A stretch of DNA of 64,000 nt from the NCBI RefSeq assembly GCF_000317895.1, contig NC_019567.1, positions 186,001 through 250,000 on the forward strand, written 5' to 3'. Position 1 is the first letter of the stretch. Each line of letters starts with the position of its first letter. A model generated the notes under the pieces. It searched no databases and was not told the DNA's origin. It was given only the letters and a program-made list of their open reading frames with translations. Below are positions 56,945 to 64,000 of the stretch, in pieces. A program made the position numbers and the translations under genes. The DNA is from Bdellovibrio bacteriovorus str. Tiberius (GTDB taxonomy: Bacteria > Bdellovibrionota > Bdellovibrionia > Bdellovibrionales > Bdellovibrionaceae).

Positions 56945-57571
56945 TTACCTGCTAAACGCAAAAGGGAAAAAATGTGGGGCAAGCTCAAAGTCAATTTCAG
57001 CCCGCTTTTCAATCTTAGAGTATCCATACATAGCCAGGTCACACGTGCCTAGGGCCATTAGTGGCAGGTTACCGTGGAAGCTGGCTGTTGCGATTTTAAT
57101 CGTACCTTTGATTAGAACTCTATTTGAGCTTTCTAAAAATGAGGCACGATCTTTTATGAAGCGATGAGCGCTCACCCCAGTATCAATCATTGCGATACCT
57201 GAAGCCAAAAAATCGCCGATGTTCAGACTCCCGAGATTTTGCGCAATTTTGGGGGAGATAAGGTTTTTGGTAACCGCTGTTTGGACACCAGGAAGTGGGA
57301 TGCCGTTTGTCGTTAAAGAGTCTTTGCCGACTTCTCTAGCGAATCTAAATCCAAAGCGCCCCCACAAATCGGAGTCAACAATACTATGGCCACCGTATAG
57401 ACGATGGAAACCGCCGTGCTTAAGTATGCCGCCATTCATGGTGTCCATAGTCTGGCTAACAGCGTTTGCGGTAAAACGAATGCCCTTCGTTAATTCGGTA
57501 ACGCCTTCTGAAGCCGAACTTCCCATGCAGAGCGCGTAGCTTTTGCATTTCTTCAAATAAATTTTCATAGC
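56945..57571 (-). CDS. Unrecognised protein, Gly-rich
   Basis: This frame reads about 208-254 residues depending on start; codons from 57709 to 57571 are all possible. The Met at 57571 (MKIYLKKCKSYALCMG) and the one at 57607 are the best guesses. The product has Gly/Ile/Ala-rich stretches (NGGILKHGGFHRLYGG, LASGIAMIDTG) and no motif I know. It may be an integral or secreted protein or a decayed gene. It is divergent from the small gene at 57673. Confidence 0.35.
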   Translation of the reverse strand, partial: AMKIYLKKCKSYALCMGSSASEGVTELTKGIRFTANAVSQTMDTMNGGILKHGGFHRLYGGHSIVDSDLWGRFGFRFAREVGKDSLTTNGIPLPGVQTAVTKNLISPKIAQNLGSLNIGDFLASGIAMIDTGVSAHRFIKDRASFLESSNRVLIKGTIKIATASFHGNLPLMALGTCDLAMYGYSKIEKRAEIDFELAPHFFPFAFSR

Positions 57572-57649
57572 ATCTAATGCCACTTTGTTGGGCACAATGC
57601 CAATCATATTTGTTCGAGGGCTTCGAAATTTGTTTATACATTTGCATAA

Positions 57650-57672
57650 AATCGTATGTACAATCGTATGTA
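57650..57672 (+). repeat. 11-bp direct repeat before small DNA-binding gene
   Basis: Two perfect copies of AATCGTATGTA (57650-57660 and 57662-57672) with a 12-base period end at the ATG of the next gene. This is a typical layout for a repressor operator. Confidence 0.6.
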
Positions 57673-57876
57673 ATGAACACACAAAAAGAATCTCAGATAT
57701 TGGCAGCAATTAGAAAATCAGAACCTAAAAAGAAAAGGGTAACTTTCTTTATATCTGCAAACGCCAAATCAGGTTTGGCTGCGTGGTGTGGAAAACACGG
57801 TGTTACTGAAAGTTCTGCCATAGAGGAAATGATACGGTCTACGGTTCCTGAAAAGTTCTTTAAGCAGGAGGATTAG
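57673..57876 (+). CDS. Small DNA-binding-like protein
   Basis: This protein of 67 residues (RVTFFISANAKSGLAAWCGKH, TESSAIEEMIR) has the length and layout of an RHH/CopG-type regulator. It lies just after a direct repeat and its stop overlaps by one base the small terminase start. It may regulate the terminase genes. Confidence 0.55.
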   Translation: MNTQKESQILAAIRKSEPKKKRVTFFISANAKSGLAAWCGKHGVTESSAIEEMIRSTVPEKFFKQED

Positions 57877-58331
57877 TGGCAAGACATCCCAAAGACACCA
57901 CTCCAAAGCTCACAGATCAATTGATCGAAACCATCGCGCAAGCGATTCGTGTCGGTTCCTACGTAGAAACGGCAGTTGCCCTTGCGGGAGTATCAAAAGA
58001 CTCGTTCTATCGTTGGCTTCGTCAGGCAGAAAGCGACGATTCGACACTTCTGACAGTAAAATTATCGGACGCAGTAAAAAAGGCGTTAGCTGAATCAGAA
58101 AAGCGTGATCTGGATGTGATCGATAAAGCAGCGCAAGAGGGCGAATGGACGGCTGCTGCCTGGAGACTTGAAAGAAAATTTCCCAACAAATGGGGACGCC
58201 AATCAAAGGTTCAACTCGAACATACTGGAATGGATGGCGGGCCAATTGAAATTCAGTCGATGACTGAGGATGAAATGGAGACGCGCATTGAAAAGCTCTT
58301 ACAGAAACGAACTGTCCTTATCGAGGACTGA
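57876..58331 (+). CDS. Phage terminase small subunit-like protein
   Basis: This protein of 151 residues has an N-terminal helix-turn-helix (KLTDQLIETIAQAIRVGSYVETAVALAGVSKDSFYRWLRQAE) and a helical middle, as in small terminases that recognise phage DNA. It starts at GTG overlapping the previous stop. It overlaps the large subunit gene by 62 bp. Confidence 0.75.
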   Translation: MARHPKDTTPKLTDQLIETIAQAIRVGSYVETAVALAGVSKDSFYRWLRQAESDDSTLLTVKLSDAVKKALAESEKRDLDVIDKAAQEGEWTAAAWRLERKFPNKWGRQSKVQLEHTGMDGGPIEIQSMTEDEMETRIEKLLQKRTVLIED

Positions 58332-59766
58332 AAAAATTGAACTTCTAAAGCTTTTGGAAAATGAAAGTTACGAGCTGGCCGAGAAAAGCCTCTCTCGCTT
58401 CGTCATGGACGCTTGGGACGTGCTTGAGCCCAAGAACGCATATTTGCATAACTGGCATATTGGATTGATCACAGAGCATCTAGAGGCCGTAAGCAATGGC
58501 GATGAAAAGCGTCTGATCATTAATATTCCACCCCGTTACATGAAAAGCCTTTGCGTAAGTGTGATGTGGCCTGTCTGGTCTTGGATTGCACGTCCAGAGA
58601 ACCGTTGGATTTTTGCCAGTTACTCTCAATCTCTCGCAACGAAACATTCAGTTGATCGCCGTCATTTGATTCAATCGCCCTATTTTCAGAATCGGTGGGG
58701 GAAGTTATTTTCTCTAACTGACGATCAGAATCTTAAAACTGAGTTTTTGAACACACGACGTGGTCACATGATTGCAACTTCTGTCGGCGGTACGGCAACG
58801 GGCAAGGGTGGCGACATAATTGTGGTTGATGATCCTCACAATCCTTTAGAAGCAAGTTCGGATGTCTTAAGGCAGAAAGCTATCGACTTCTTTGATCAGA
58901 CCCTGACGACTCGTTTGGATAATAAAAAGAATGGGGCCATCGTCGTCGTTATGCAACGGCTGCACGAAAATGATTTGACGGGACATCTTTTAGAGCAAGG
59001 CGATTGGACGCACCTCTGCGTTCCAGCTTTGGCGGAGTCTCGAACAATCTATAATTTTCCTGTTTCGGGAAAAGTGAAGATTTGCAATGAAGGCGAAATT
59101 CTATTTCCCAAGCGTGAGGACACTGCAGAGATCGACCGACAGAAGCGAGCTTTGGGCAGCATTGCGTTCGCAGCTCAGTATCAACAGCAGCCAACTCCTA
59201 GCGAGGGGGCAATAATTCAGAAATCATGGTTCAGATATTATTCTGAGCTACCCATCAAGTTCGACGAAATAATTCAGTCTTGGGATATGAGTTTTAAAGA
59301 CTCTGAAAATTCAGACTACGTTGTTGGTCAAGTATGGGGTCGTGTTGGCGCGAACAAATATCTTCTAGATCAAACTCGGAAAAGAATGGCGTTTCCCGAT
59401 ACTGTTCGTGCGTTTAAAGCAATTACGGAAAAGTGGCCGCGAGCCTTTCGAAAACTTGTAGAGGACAAAGCAAATGGATCTGCGATCATATCGACTTTGA
59501 AGGATAGCATTCCAGGAATTATCGCGATAAATCCGACAGAGTCAAAATTAGCGCGGCTCTCGGCAGTCTGCCCGCAAATTGAAGCTGGAAATGTATTCTT
59601 ACCTGATCCCAATCTAAACCCGTTGGTAAGTGATCTGATTGATGAGGCACTTCGATTTCCGCGTGGGAAACATGATGATCAAGTCGATGCGATGACCATG
59701 GCGCTGAACGATTTTCAGAGCCGTCATAAGGCAATTACGTTTTTGGATAAAATCACAAAATTTTAA
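58270..59766 (+). CDS. Phage terminase large subunit
   Basis: This protein of 498 residues has the ATPase Walker A (PPRYMKSL near 87-94), Walker B (IIVVDDPH near 183), and the RNase-H-like nuclease acidic residues in SWDMSF near 337 and HDDQVDAM near 467. It packages and cuts DNA in phages. It appears complete, but there is no portal, protease, capsid or tail gene in the window. The next gene is a nuclease on the other strand. Confidence 0.88.
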   Translation: MKWRRALKSSYRNELSLSRTEKIELLKLLENESYELAEKSLSRFVMDAWDVLEPKNAYLHNWHIGLITEHLEAVSNGDEKRLIINIPPRYMKSLCVSVMWPVWSWIARPENRWIFASYSQSLATKHSVDRRHLIQSPYFQNRWGKLFSLTDDQNLKTEFLNTRRGHMIATSVGGTATGKGGDIIVVDDPHNPLEASSDVLRQKAIDFFDQTLTTRLDNKKNGAIVVVMQRLHENDLTGHLLEQGDWTHLCVPALAESRTIYNFPVSGKVKICNEGEILFPKREDTAEIDRQKRALGSIAFAAQYQQQPTPSEGAIIQKSWFRYYSELPIKFDEIIQSWDMSFKDSENSDYVVGQVWGRVGANKYLLDQTRKRMAFPDTVRAFKAITEKWPRAFRKLVEDKANGSAIISTLKDSIPGIIAINPTESKLARLSAVCPQIEAGNVFLPDPNLNPLVSDLIDEALRFPRGKHDDQVDAMTMALNDFQSRHKAITFLDKITKF

Positions 59767-60719
59767 TCGGCAGTTAGGTTTTCGATATGAGGCTTCAAAG
59801 CCTCGTGAAGTCTAATCATGGCGTCAATCATCTGCTCTTGAAGTCTGGCCCTGCTTTGAGGATTGTTAAAAGGATCGCCATCAATCGATATTCTAATTCG
59901 CGACGACCTGGCGCTTTCCATTCGTTCCCACTCAATTGGTCCGCCAAACACTCGTTCAATTTCGGCTTGGTGTTTCCGAATTTGATCGAACATTTTCTTG
60001 TTCTTCGCTCCGCCTTCTTGCTTGTCTTTGTCGATGACAAGTTCAGCGGTGCCTCTTTTGCGAGTGACAGTATAAGCAAAGTAAATTCCGCTCTGTCCGG
60101 CTCCCATGTTGATATAATGAAATCGCACTGGGGAGATTGTGCTAAAAAGTTTCGTCTTACCTTTGCTTTTCTCAAGTAGCTCAGACCAAAAAGAATATCG
60201 ATCCAGGTGATTTGCGGCCCACTCCTTCTTTTTCTCGCCCACCTCTTTGATTTTTTGATTTGGCATAGCTAGGACAGTAAAAATAGGTGCGAACGGTGAG
60301 TCGCCAATTTTAGCGGCTTCGACTCGGACTAAATAGAAGCCTACATCTGTTGAGGATGCTTCATTCAGCCACTCAATGACCTTTTGATGTTCTGGGCGTG
60401 GTTCAGTTGTGATCCAAATTGCCTTCTTTGCATCGAGATTCACAAGATAAGTCAAAAGCTGTCCAAGATGATTGTGATTTGTCTTTTCAAGTTGGTTCTC
60501 TATGACTACGGCTCCGCCTTCATCATCTTCACAAACCAAATCGATGCTGAAATCGCCAACTTTTTGCTCTCGCGCTGTAACGGATAATTCAAAGCCTAAC
60601 CGTTCGGTTAAGGCGTCAATATGCAGTTCAAGCCAGCGGGTGAAATTATGTGCTTCGTGTTTGAATGCCTGGCGTACAGGTACGATCTCGAGTTTTGCAA
60701 CTTCTCTTAACTTGCTCAT
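59763..60719 (-). CDS. PD-(D/E)XK nuclease-like protein with DUF4268
   Basis: This protein of 318 residues has an N-terminal nuclease fold (Asp56/Asp60 in VGDFSIDLV, then Glu74-x-Gln76 in VVIENQLEKTNHNHLGQLLTY) and a DUF4268-like C-terminal half. Similar proteins occur in defence islands. It overlaps the XRE gene by 4 bp (ATGA) and is the last of a recombinase-XRE-nuclease operon. Its end overlaps the terminase stop by 4 bp on the other strand. Confidence 0.75.
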   Translation of the reverse strand: MSKLREVAKLEIVPVRQAFKHEAHNFTRWLELHIDALTERLGFELSVTAREQKVGDFSIDLVCEDDEGGAVVIENQLEKTNHNHLGQLLTYLVNLDAKKAIWITTEPRPEHQKVIEWLNEASSTDVGFYLVRVEAAKIGDSPFAPIFTVLAMPNQKIKEVGEKKKEWAANHLDRYSFWSELLEKSKGKTKLFSTISPVRFHYINMGAGQSGIYFAYTVTRKRGTAELVIDKDKQEGGAKNKKMFDQIRKHQAEIERVFGGPIEWERMESARSSRIRISIDGDPFNNPQSRARLQEQMIDAMIRLHEALKPHIENLTAD

Positions 60720-61078
60720 GATCTACTTTTAACTCGACGGAACTTTACTTCGAAGATGCCGCCAATCCATTCATCACCAAGCAAGGAACTGAGTTCGGTA
60801 TGCTTTTTGGATTCTTCATCAGATCCACTTCCAAACATGAGATTGTCCAAGGTAACTCCAAGAGCATCGGCCACCCTTTTAACTTGTCGGACGTCACGGG
60901 GATTACTTCCCGCAAGCCATCCCGAAAGAGATTGCTTGGGTACGCTTGCTTTTCGCGCTAACTGAGCTGCGCTTAAGTCATGAGTGTCTAGATAAAATCT
61001 AAGCTGCTTTTTCAAATTCATTGAATTTACAATCGGCATTTTAATTCGAGTGTTTGATGTTAAGTCCGGCTTCTTCAT
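60716..61078 (-). CDS. XRE-family transcription regulator
   Basis: This protein of 120 residues has a Cro/CI helix-turn-helix (about 35-57, LSAAQLARKASVPKQSLSGW). A short C-terminal part ends FEVKFRRVKSRS. It starts 2 bases after the recombinase stop, with GAGGAT upstream, and overlaps the nuclease start. It is a likely autoregulator of the operon. Confidence 0.85.
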   Translation of the reverse strand: MKKPDLTSNTRIKMPIVNSMNLKKQLRFYLDTHDLSAAQLARKASVPKQSLSGWLAGSNPRDVRQVKRVADALGVTLDNLMFGSGSDEESKKHTELSSLLGDEWIGGIFEVKFRRVKSRS

Positions 61079-61080
61079 TG

Positions 61081-61800
61081 TTAATCCTCATTGCCGGACG
61101 ATTTGTCCTTTTCGTCGGACTTCTGAGTGCCCACTATTCGTTCGTTTGTGGGGCATTCAGATTCCGAATTTTGTCGGTTGAAATCATTGGGTTTTTTGAC
61201 CGATGTTTCAGAGGGGTTTTTGGGGCACGCCTTGAGTACGCGCCAGATCGTCCCCTTAGATACTCCTGTGCGCTTTTGAATTTCTCTTTGGGAACAGCCT
61301 TCCTGATCTAACGAGAGAATCACATCGGAGTCGATGGTTCGGGGGCGTCCCAATGTCTTTCCCTTAGCCTTTGCATGCTGAAGCCCTAAAAGCGTTCTTT
61401 CTCGGACCAGGGCCTTTTCAAATTCGGCGAGGCTACCCAGAACTTGGACAAACAACCTTCCGCTTGGAGTGGTGTAGTCGATATTGTCAGTGACGGCGAC
61501 GAACTCAATTCCAAGTGCTGAAAAGTCATCCAATGCTGTCACTAGATGTTTTAGAGAGCGAAATAGGCGATCCATTTTGAGGACGACTATGGCGTCGATT
61601 TCACGGCATTTAGCCAACTCCATGAGTCGCTTAAGGCCAGGACGTTTATCGTTTCCTCCGGTATATCCGTGATCGATGATCTCATGCTCAATTTTCCATT
61701 CACGCGAACGACAGAAACGTCGAAGTGTCGAAAGTTGAACTTCGGGATTCTGGTCGTGGTGCGATGTGGATACTCGAGCGTAGATGGCGGCATTTTTCAT
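61081..61800 (-). CDS. Serine recombinase (resolvase/invertase family)
   Basis: This protein of 239 residues has the catalytic Ser11 (YARVSTSHHD), the segment VLKMDRLFRS with Arg contacts, LAEFEKALVRERT, and a C-terminal helix-turn-helix (CSQREIQKRTGVSKGTIWRVL). It is a small serine recombinase, so it may act in inversion or resolution rather than as a large integrase. The C-terminal ~40 residues are charged and disordered. It begins the minus-strand operon. Confidence 0.92.
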   Translation of the reverse strand: MKNAAIYARVSTSHHDQNPEVQLSTLRRFCRSREWKIEHEIIDHGYTGGNDKRPGLKRLMELAKCREIDAIVVLKMDRLFRSLKHLVTALDDFSALGIEFVAVTDNIDYTTPSGRLFVQVLGSLAEFEKALVRERTLLGLQHAKAKGKTLGRPRTIDSDVILSLDQEGCSQREIQKRTGVSKGTIWRVLKACPKNPSETSVKKPNDFNRQNSESECPTNERIVGTQKSDEKDKSSGNED

Positions 61801-61837
61801 ATTCGATGCATGGTATCAGTAATGCTGCAATATGTCA

Positions 61838-61890
61838 ATACATTTGGATATACAAACGTAGTGCCAGTAATTACCATTACTTTATGGCAC
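61838..61890. promoter_or_regulatory. Divergent control region with inverted repeat
   Basis: Between the recombinase and the next regulator gene lie ATACATTTGGATA (61838-61850) and an inverted repeat GTGCCA-GTAAT...ATTAC-TGGCAC (61861-61890). The 3' half of the repeat covers the ATG at 61884. This layout fits autoregulation. Confidence 0.45.
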
Positions 61891-62111
61891 TTAAGAAAAA
61901 AGACGTACGAAACAAAAGACCTAATCCAATTTCTTTCCGAATGTCAGAACAGGCGAAAAGATCTTTGGAGATACTGGCTAAGGTGATGAATATGACCCAG
62001 GTTGAGGTCATAGAAGCATTGCTAGCTGAGGGGTATCAAAAGGCAAAGAAGAGCTATCCTGAAGATATGAAGAAGGCTGAGAAGTCCAGTCGACCACTGT
62101 CGGAGAAATAG
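61884..62111 (+). CDS. Small RHH-like regulator
   Basis: This protein of 75 residues (PISFRMSEQAKRSLEILAKVMNMTQVEVIEALLAEGYQKAKK) resembles RHH or CopG proteins. ATG at 61884; an upstream frame from 61725 is not likely, as it crosses the divergent promoter. It ends immediately before the next start (TAG then ATG), so the two are an operon. Confidence 0.6.
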   Translation: MALKKKDVRNKRPNPISFRMSEQAKRSLEILAKVMNMTQVEVIEALLAEGYQKAKKSYPEDMKKAEKSSRPLSEK

Positions 62112-63119
62112 ATGACTGAAGGTGATAAATCCTTCCAGGAGCTTTCAAGAAGGCACGATAAACTTGAGTGGCTTGTCGAAAAATTAAAATCCCATCGGTG
62201 GCCAGTTGGCCCTAAACGACTATATTGGATCGATGCCCTTGCCAGGTTGTCTCAACGGGCGGGAACTCGAGAGCTGTTTGAGAGTGAGGATGGCAGCTTT
62301 ATGCCTGAGAAGCCTTATCATGAACATAGCTATGCGTTTCAAAGAGATGCCCATCTTGAAGCATTCAATAACAGCTACGAAAATACTTTGAACAAAGTTT
62401 TGGTAAGCAAAACAACTTCAGCCGATTTTAAAGTTCTAATTCTTGATGAATATCTGAAGTTTCTTGCCAGAAACCACTTTGCATTCAGCGATGCAAAGTC
62501 GAACGCTCCATTGACAGCTGCATCGTTTCTATTTCCTGACATTGAACAACTAAAAGTCAGTTGGCTGCCAACTCTAGGTGAGAAAGAGTTAGTTGGTAGG
62601 CTAAGAGAAGAGCGAATCAGGCTCGTGGCGGAGTCCAGAAATAAAAAACGTAAGGACGCCGTCAGAATTGGATATAAGGTTTCTCAAGCGGTACTTGGTG
62701 ATCCATTCTTTCCGCTTTCGTTTAAATTAGTCATCCAGTTCATTATTTCAAACTCGTCCGGCTTAGATATGACCCAGCGCAAATCTCTTTTAGGTATGCA
62801 GCTCTCAGACGTAGGCGATGAGATTTTCAAGTCCAAAAATTACGACCCTCACCAAGTTGATAATAGATCGAGGATTCAGTTTCAAAAGGACATAATCTTT
62901 GCTTACTTTTATGGATGTCTGAGGAACTATGGATCGACTGAAGCAACTAACTCCTTGCCATTGGACTTTCAAATACTGAGTCAAACTTTGGCGCTGATTG
63001 AGGAGTTCCATCCCGATTATAAATTACGAATTACGGGCATAGACTCTATTAAAAGTATTGTGTCTGAATTTGATGAAAAGGCCCTTTCATATCGTTGGGC
63101 TGCCCCTCCAACTGACTAA
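62112..63119 (+). CDS. Unrecognised 335-residue protein
   Basis: This protein of 335 residues is mainly helical with no signal peptide or clear motif. It starts with ATG one base after the regulator's stop. Middle segments such as VRIGYKVSQAVLGDPFFPLSFKLVIQFIISNSSG could be a helical repeat. It may be a partner of the regulator, like an effector in a two-gene defence module, but this is only a guess. Confidence 0.5.
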   Translation: MTEGDKSFQELSRRHDKLEWLVEKLKSHRWPVGPKRLYWIDALARLSQRAGTRELFESEDGSFMPEKPYHEHSYAFQRDAHLEAFNNSYENTLNKVLVSKTTSADFKVLILDEYLKFLARNHFAFSDAKSNAPLTAASFLFPDIEQLKVSWLPTLGEKELVGRLREERIRLVAESRNKKRKDAVRIGYKVSQAVLGDPFFPLSFKLVIQFIISNSSGLDMTQRKSLLGMQLSDVGDEIFKSKNYDPHQVDNRSRIQFQKDIIFAYFYGCLRNYGSTEATNSLPLDFQILSQTLALIEEFHPDYKLRITGIDSIKSIVSEFDEKALSYRWAAPPTD

Positions 63120-63242
63120 ATATATAATATTATTAGACTTTAATTCTGACTAAATTCGTTGGCCCCCTAATCCCACTCATTTAGCCAACCTACTGATTTC
63201 GATCTTATTGTTGATGCTGTTGTTTCAACATGGAGGTCAGTA

Positions 63243-63443
63243 GTGAGTCTTAAGAAATTAATTGAGCAAAAAGGCATATCCCAGATCCAGTTGGCATCTG
63301 AACTCGGAGTTTCAGATGCATCGATTTCAAAGTGGGTGAATTGGGGATTTCCCATTCCCCCTAAGCATCTTCACAAGGTTGCCAAGATACTGAATTGTGA
63401 AGTCGAAGTTTTAAAGAAATTGAAGTCTGGAGGTCATAAATGA
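63243..63443 (+). CDS. Cro/XRE-like helix-turn-helix protein
   Basis: This protein of 66 residues has an HTH in SQIQLASELGVSDASISKW (13-31), like phage Cro. It starts at GTG with GGAGG 7 bases upstream. It overlaps the next gene (ATGA), so it begins a small operon that leaves the window. Confidence 0.8.
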   Translation: MSLKKLIEQKGISQIQLASELGVSDASISKWVNWGFPIPPKHLHKVAKILNCEVEVLKKLKSGGHK

Positions 63444-63688
63444 AACTGACCCCATATCAAAAGACGACTCTTGGTAAAAATGTCGAACTTGGAATAATTC
63501 TATTGAGCATTATTGAAGAGCGAGCATTGAACCTGCAGAGCACTTTAGCACCGCTACTAAAGATGGACCCAGATTCTGTGGCGTTTAGAGATTATGTGAA
63601 CAATCTTGCGGGATACAACCAATTACTCAGCGTAATTCAGATCAACCTTCTTTGGAACGGCAATCCCAGTTCCATGAAAGTTCATTGA
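63440..63688 (+). CDS. Hypothetical small protein
   Basis: This protein of 82 residues is helical with no recognised family. It overlaps the HTH gene by 4 bp. Likely a phage-type accessory gene. Confidence 0.5.
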   Translation: MKLTPYQKTTLGKNVELGIILLSIIEERALNLQSTLAPLLKMDPDSVAFRDYVNNLAGYNQLLSVIQINLLWNGNPSSMKVH

Positions 63689-63696
63689 GGTGTGCG

Positions 63697-63930
63697 ATGA
63701 AAGTTGAAACGCTGTTGCTCCTAATGGAGCACGCAATGATGCGAATGCAATTCAAGGTTTTCCGTGGATACCAGCGCAAGATTCGCGAAAAGACAAACTA
63801 CGATTTAAAGGTCGATTTCACTGGGCTCGAAACCGCAATCGTAGCTTGTGAGCAGTTTCTGAATGTTTCAGAAGAATTAATTATAGCCGAAGATTCCGAG
63901 TATGGACGCTGGGGGAAGGGAACTCTATGA
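63697..63930 (+). CDS. Hypothetical small protein
   Basis: This protein of 77 residues (MKVETLLLLMEHAMMRMQFKV..) is mostly helical. ATG at 63697 follows GAGG by 6 bases. It overlaps the next gene by 4 bp (ATGA). No family recognised. Confidence 0.5.
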   Translation: MKVETLLLLMEHAMMRMQFKVFRGYQRKIREKTNYDLKVDFTGLETAIVACEQFLNVSEELIIAEDSEYGRWGKGTL

Positions 63931-64000
63931 AGAGAAATGGAAAGCAACAACAGATCAGAAGTAATCAGGCAAAAAAAGTAATTGATCAGATCTTGACCCA
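63927..64000 (+). CDS. Partial CDS at right edge
   Basis: An ATG at 63927 overlapping the previous stop (ATGA), preceded by GGGGGAAGGG, opens a frame to the window end (first residues MKRNGKQQQIRSNQAKK). It is basic and cut by the window edge; no family can be given. Confidence 0.4.
   Translation, partial: MKRNGKQQQIRSNQAKKVIDQILT

Larger units (their letters stand above)
47802..64000. mobile_element. Probable genomic island with defence and phage-derived genes, right end outside window
   Basis: From the tRNA to the right edge the sequence is visibly more A+T-rich, the genes are short operons of defence families (McrBC, GIY-YIG, FRG, radical SAM/ASCH, PD-(D/E)XK), and a serine recombinase, XRE regulators and a terminase pair are present. 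The left end is taken as the tRNA because that is the change point. No copy of the tRNA 3' end was seen further right, so the att site pair is not demonstrated. The gap 47802-47974 has no gene; it holds a TGTAGC/GCTACA inverted repeat at 47942-47961. Confidence 0.7.

Noticed and set aside
47801-64000. Copy of the tRNA 3' end as a second att site
   Set aside because: I looked for the T-arm and acceptor sequence further right and found none. The stretch near 63160 (GGCCCCCTAATCC) shares only a C-run.
47802-64000. CRISPR array or complete prophage
   Set aside because: No regular repeat-spacer array is seen, and no portal, capsid or tail gene is present with the terminase.

Overview
The window looks like the chromosome of a Bdellovibrio-type predatory bacterium (Bdellovibrionota). 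The left three quarters has moderate G+C, many lipoproteins and secreted proteins of unknown function, a standalone mreB, an rpsU-yqeY-dnaG-rpoD macromolecular-synthesis operon, the prkA-yeaH-spoVR cluster in a non-sporulating Gram-negative, and a chaperone-usher-like pilus locus. The species is inferred from this gene content and no alignment was possible.

Core region (1-47.8 kb). From left to right: a catalytically degenerate patatin-like protein and an Xaa-Pro aminopeptidase; a PAS-domain sensor; an outer-membrane-like protein; a HAD phosphatase; an acetyltransferase-like protein with glpD; a 1627-residue Ig-like lipoprotein; mreB followed by an operon for a sigma-like protein, an anti-sigma-like membrane protein and a histidine kinase; a pilus locus (small secreted protein, chaperone, usher, tip-like protein, convergent pilin); a RadC-like JAMM protein; an lpoB-like pair; a PHA-regulator family protein; a TPR lipoprotein; the prkA-yeaH-spoVR-sui1-response regulator cluster; a peptidase C26 protein; a DEAD-box helicase; a TadA-Nudix fusion; a TerC protein; a secreted zincin; and rpsU-yqeY-dnaG-rpoD. 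Strong intrinsic terminators separate several units.

Accessory region (47.8 kb to the right edge). Just after a tRNA with a CAU anticodon the sequence becomes visibly more A+T-rich and the content changes to defence and mobile-element genes, so I read it as a genomic island whose right end lies outside the window. Its modules are: (a) a minus-strand operon of a GIY-YIG/DUF4357 protein, an FRG-domain protein and a small unknown; (b) a plus-strand operon of an adenine-methyltransferase-like protein, an McrB-type AAA+ protein and an McrC-type PD-(D/E)XK nuclease; (c) convergent with it, a minus-strand operon of a ribbon-helix-helix-like regulator, an SPL-like radical SAM protein and an ASCH-domain protein; (d) an unrecognised gene and an orphan terminase small/large pair with its own small DNA-binding-like gene but no capsid, portal or tail genes; (e) a minus-strand operon of a serine recombinase, an XRE regulator and a PD-(D/E)XK/DUF4268 nuclease; (f) a small regulator plus a 335-residue unknown; (g) a run of small phage-like genes leaving the window.

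The most promising candidate for an undescribed system is the regulator-radical SAM-ASCH operon beside the methyltransferase-McrBC module. The radical SAM protein has the CX3CX2C cluster motif but no Cys near the position where spore photoproduct lyase has its hydrogen-donor Cys. The ASCH partner suggests recognition of a nucleic acid or modified base.
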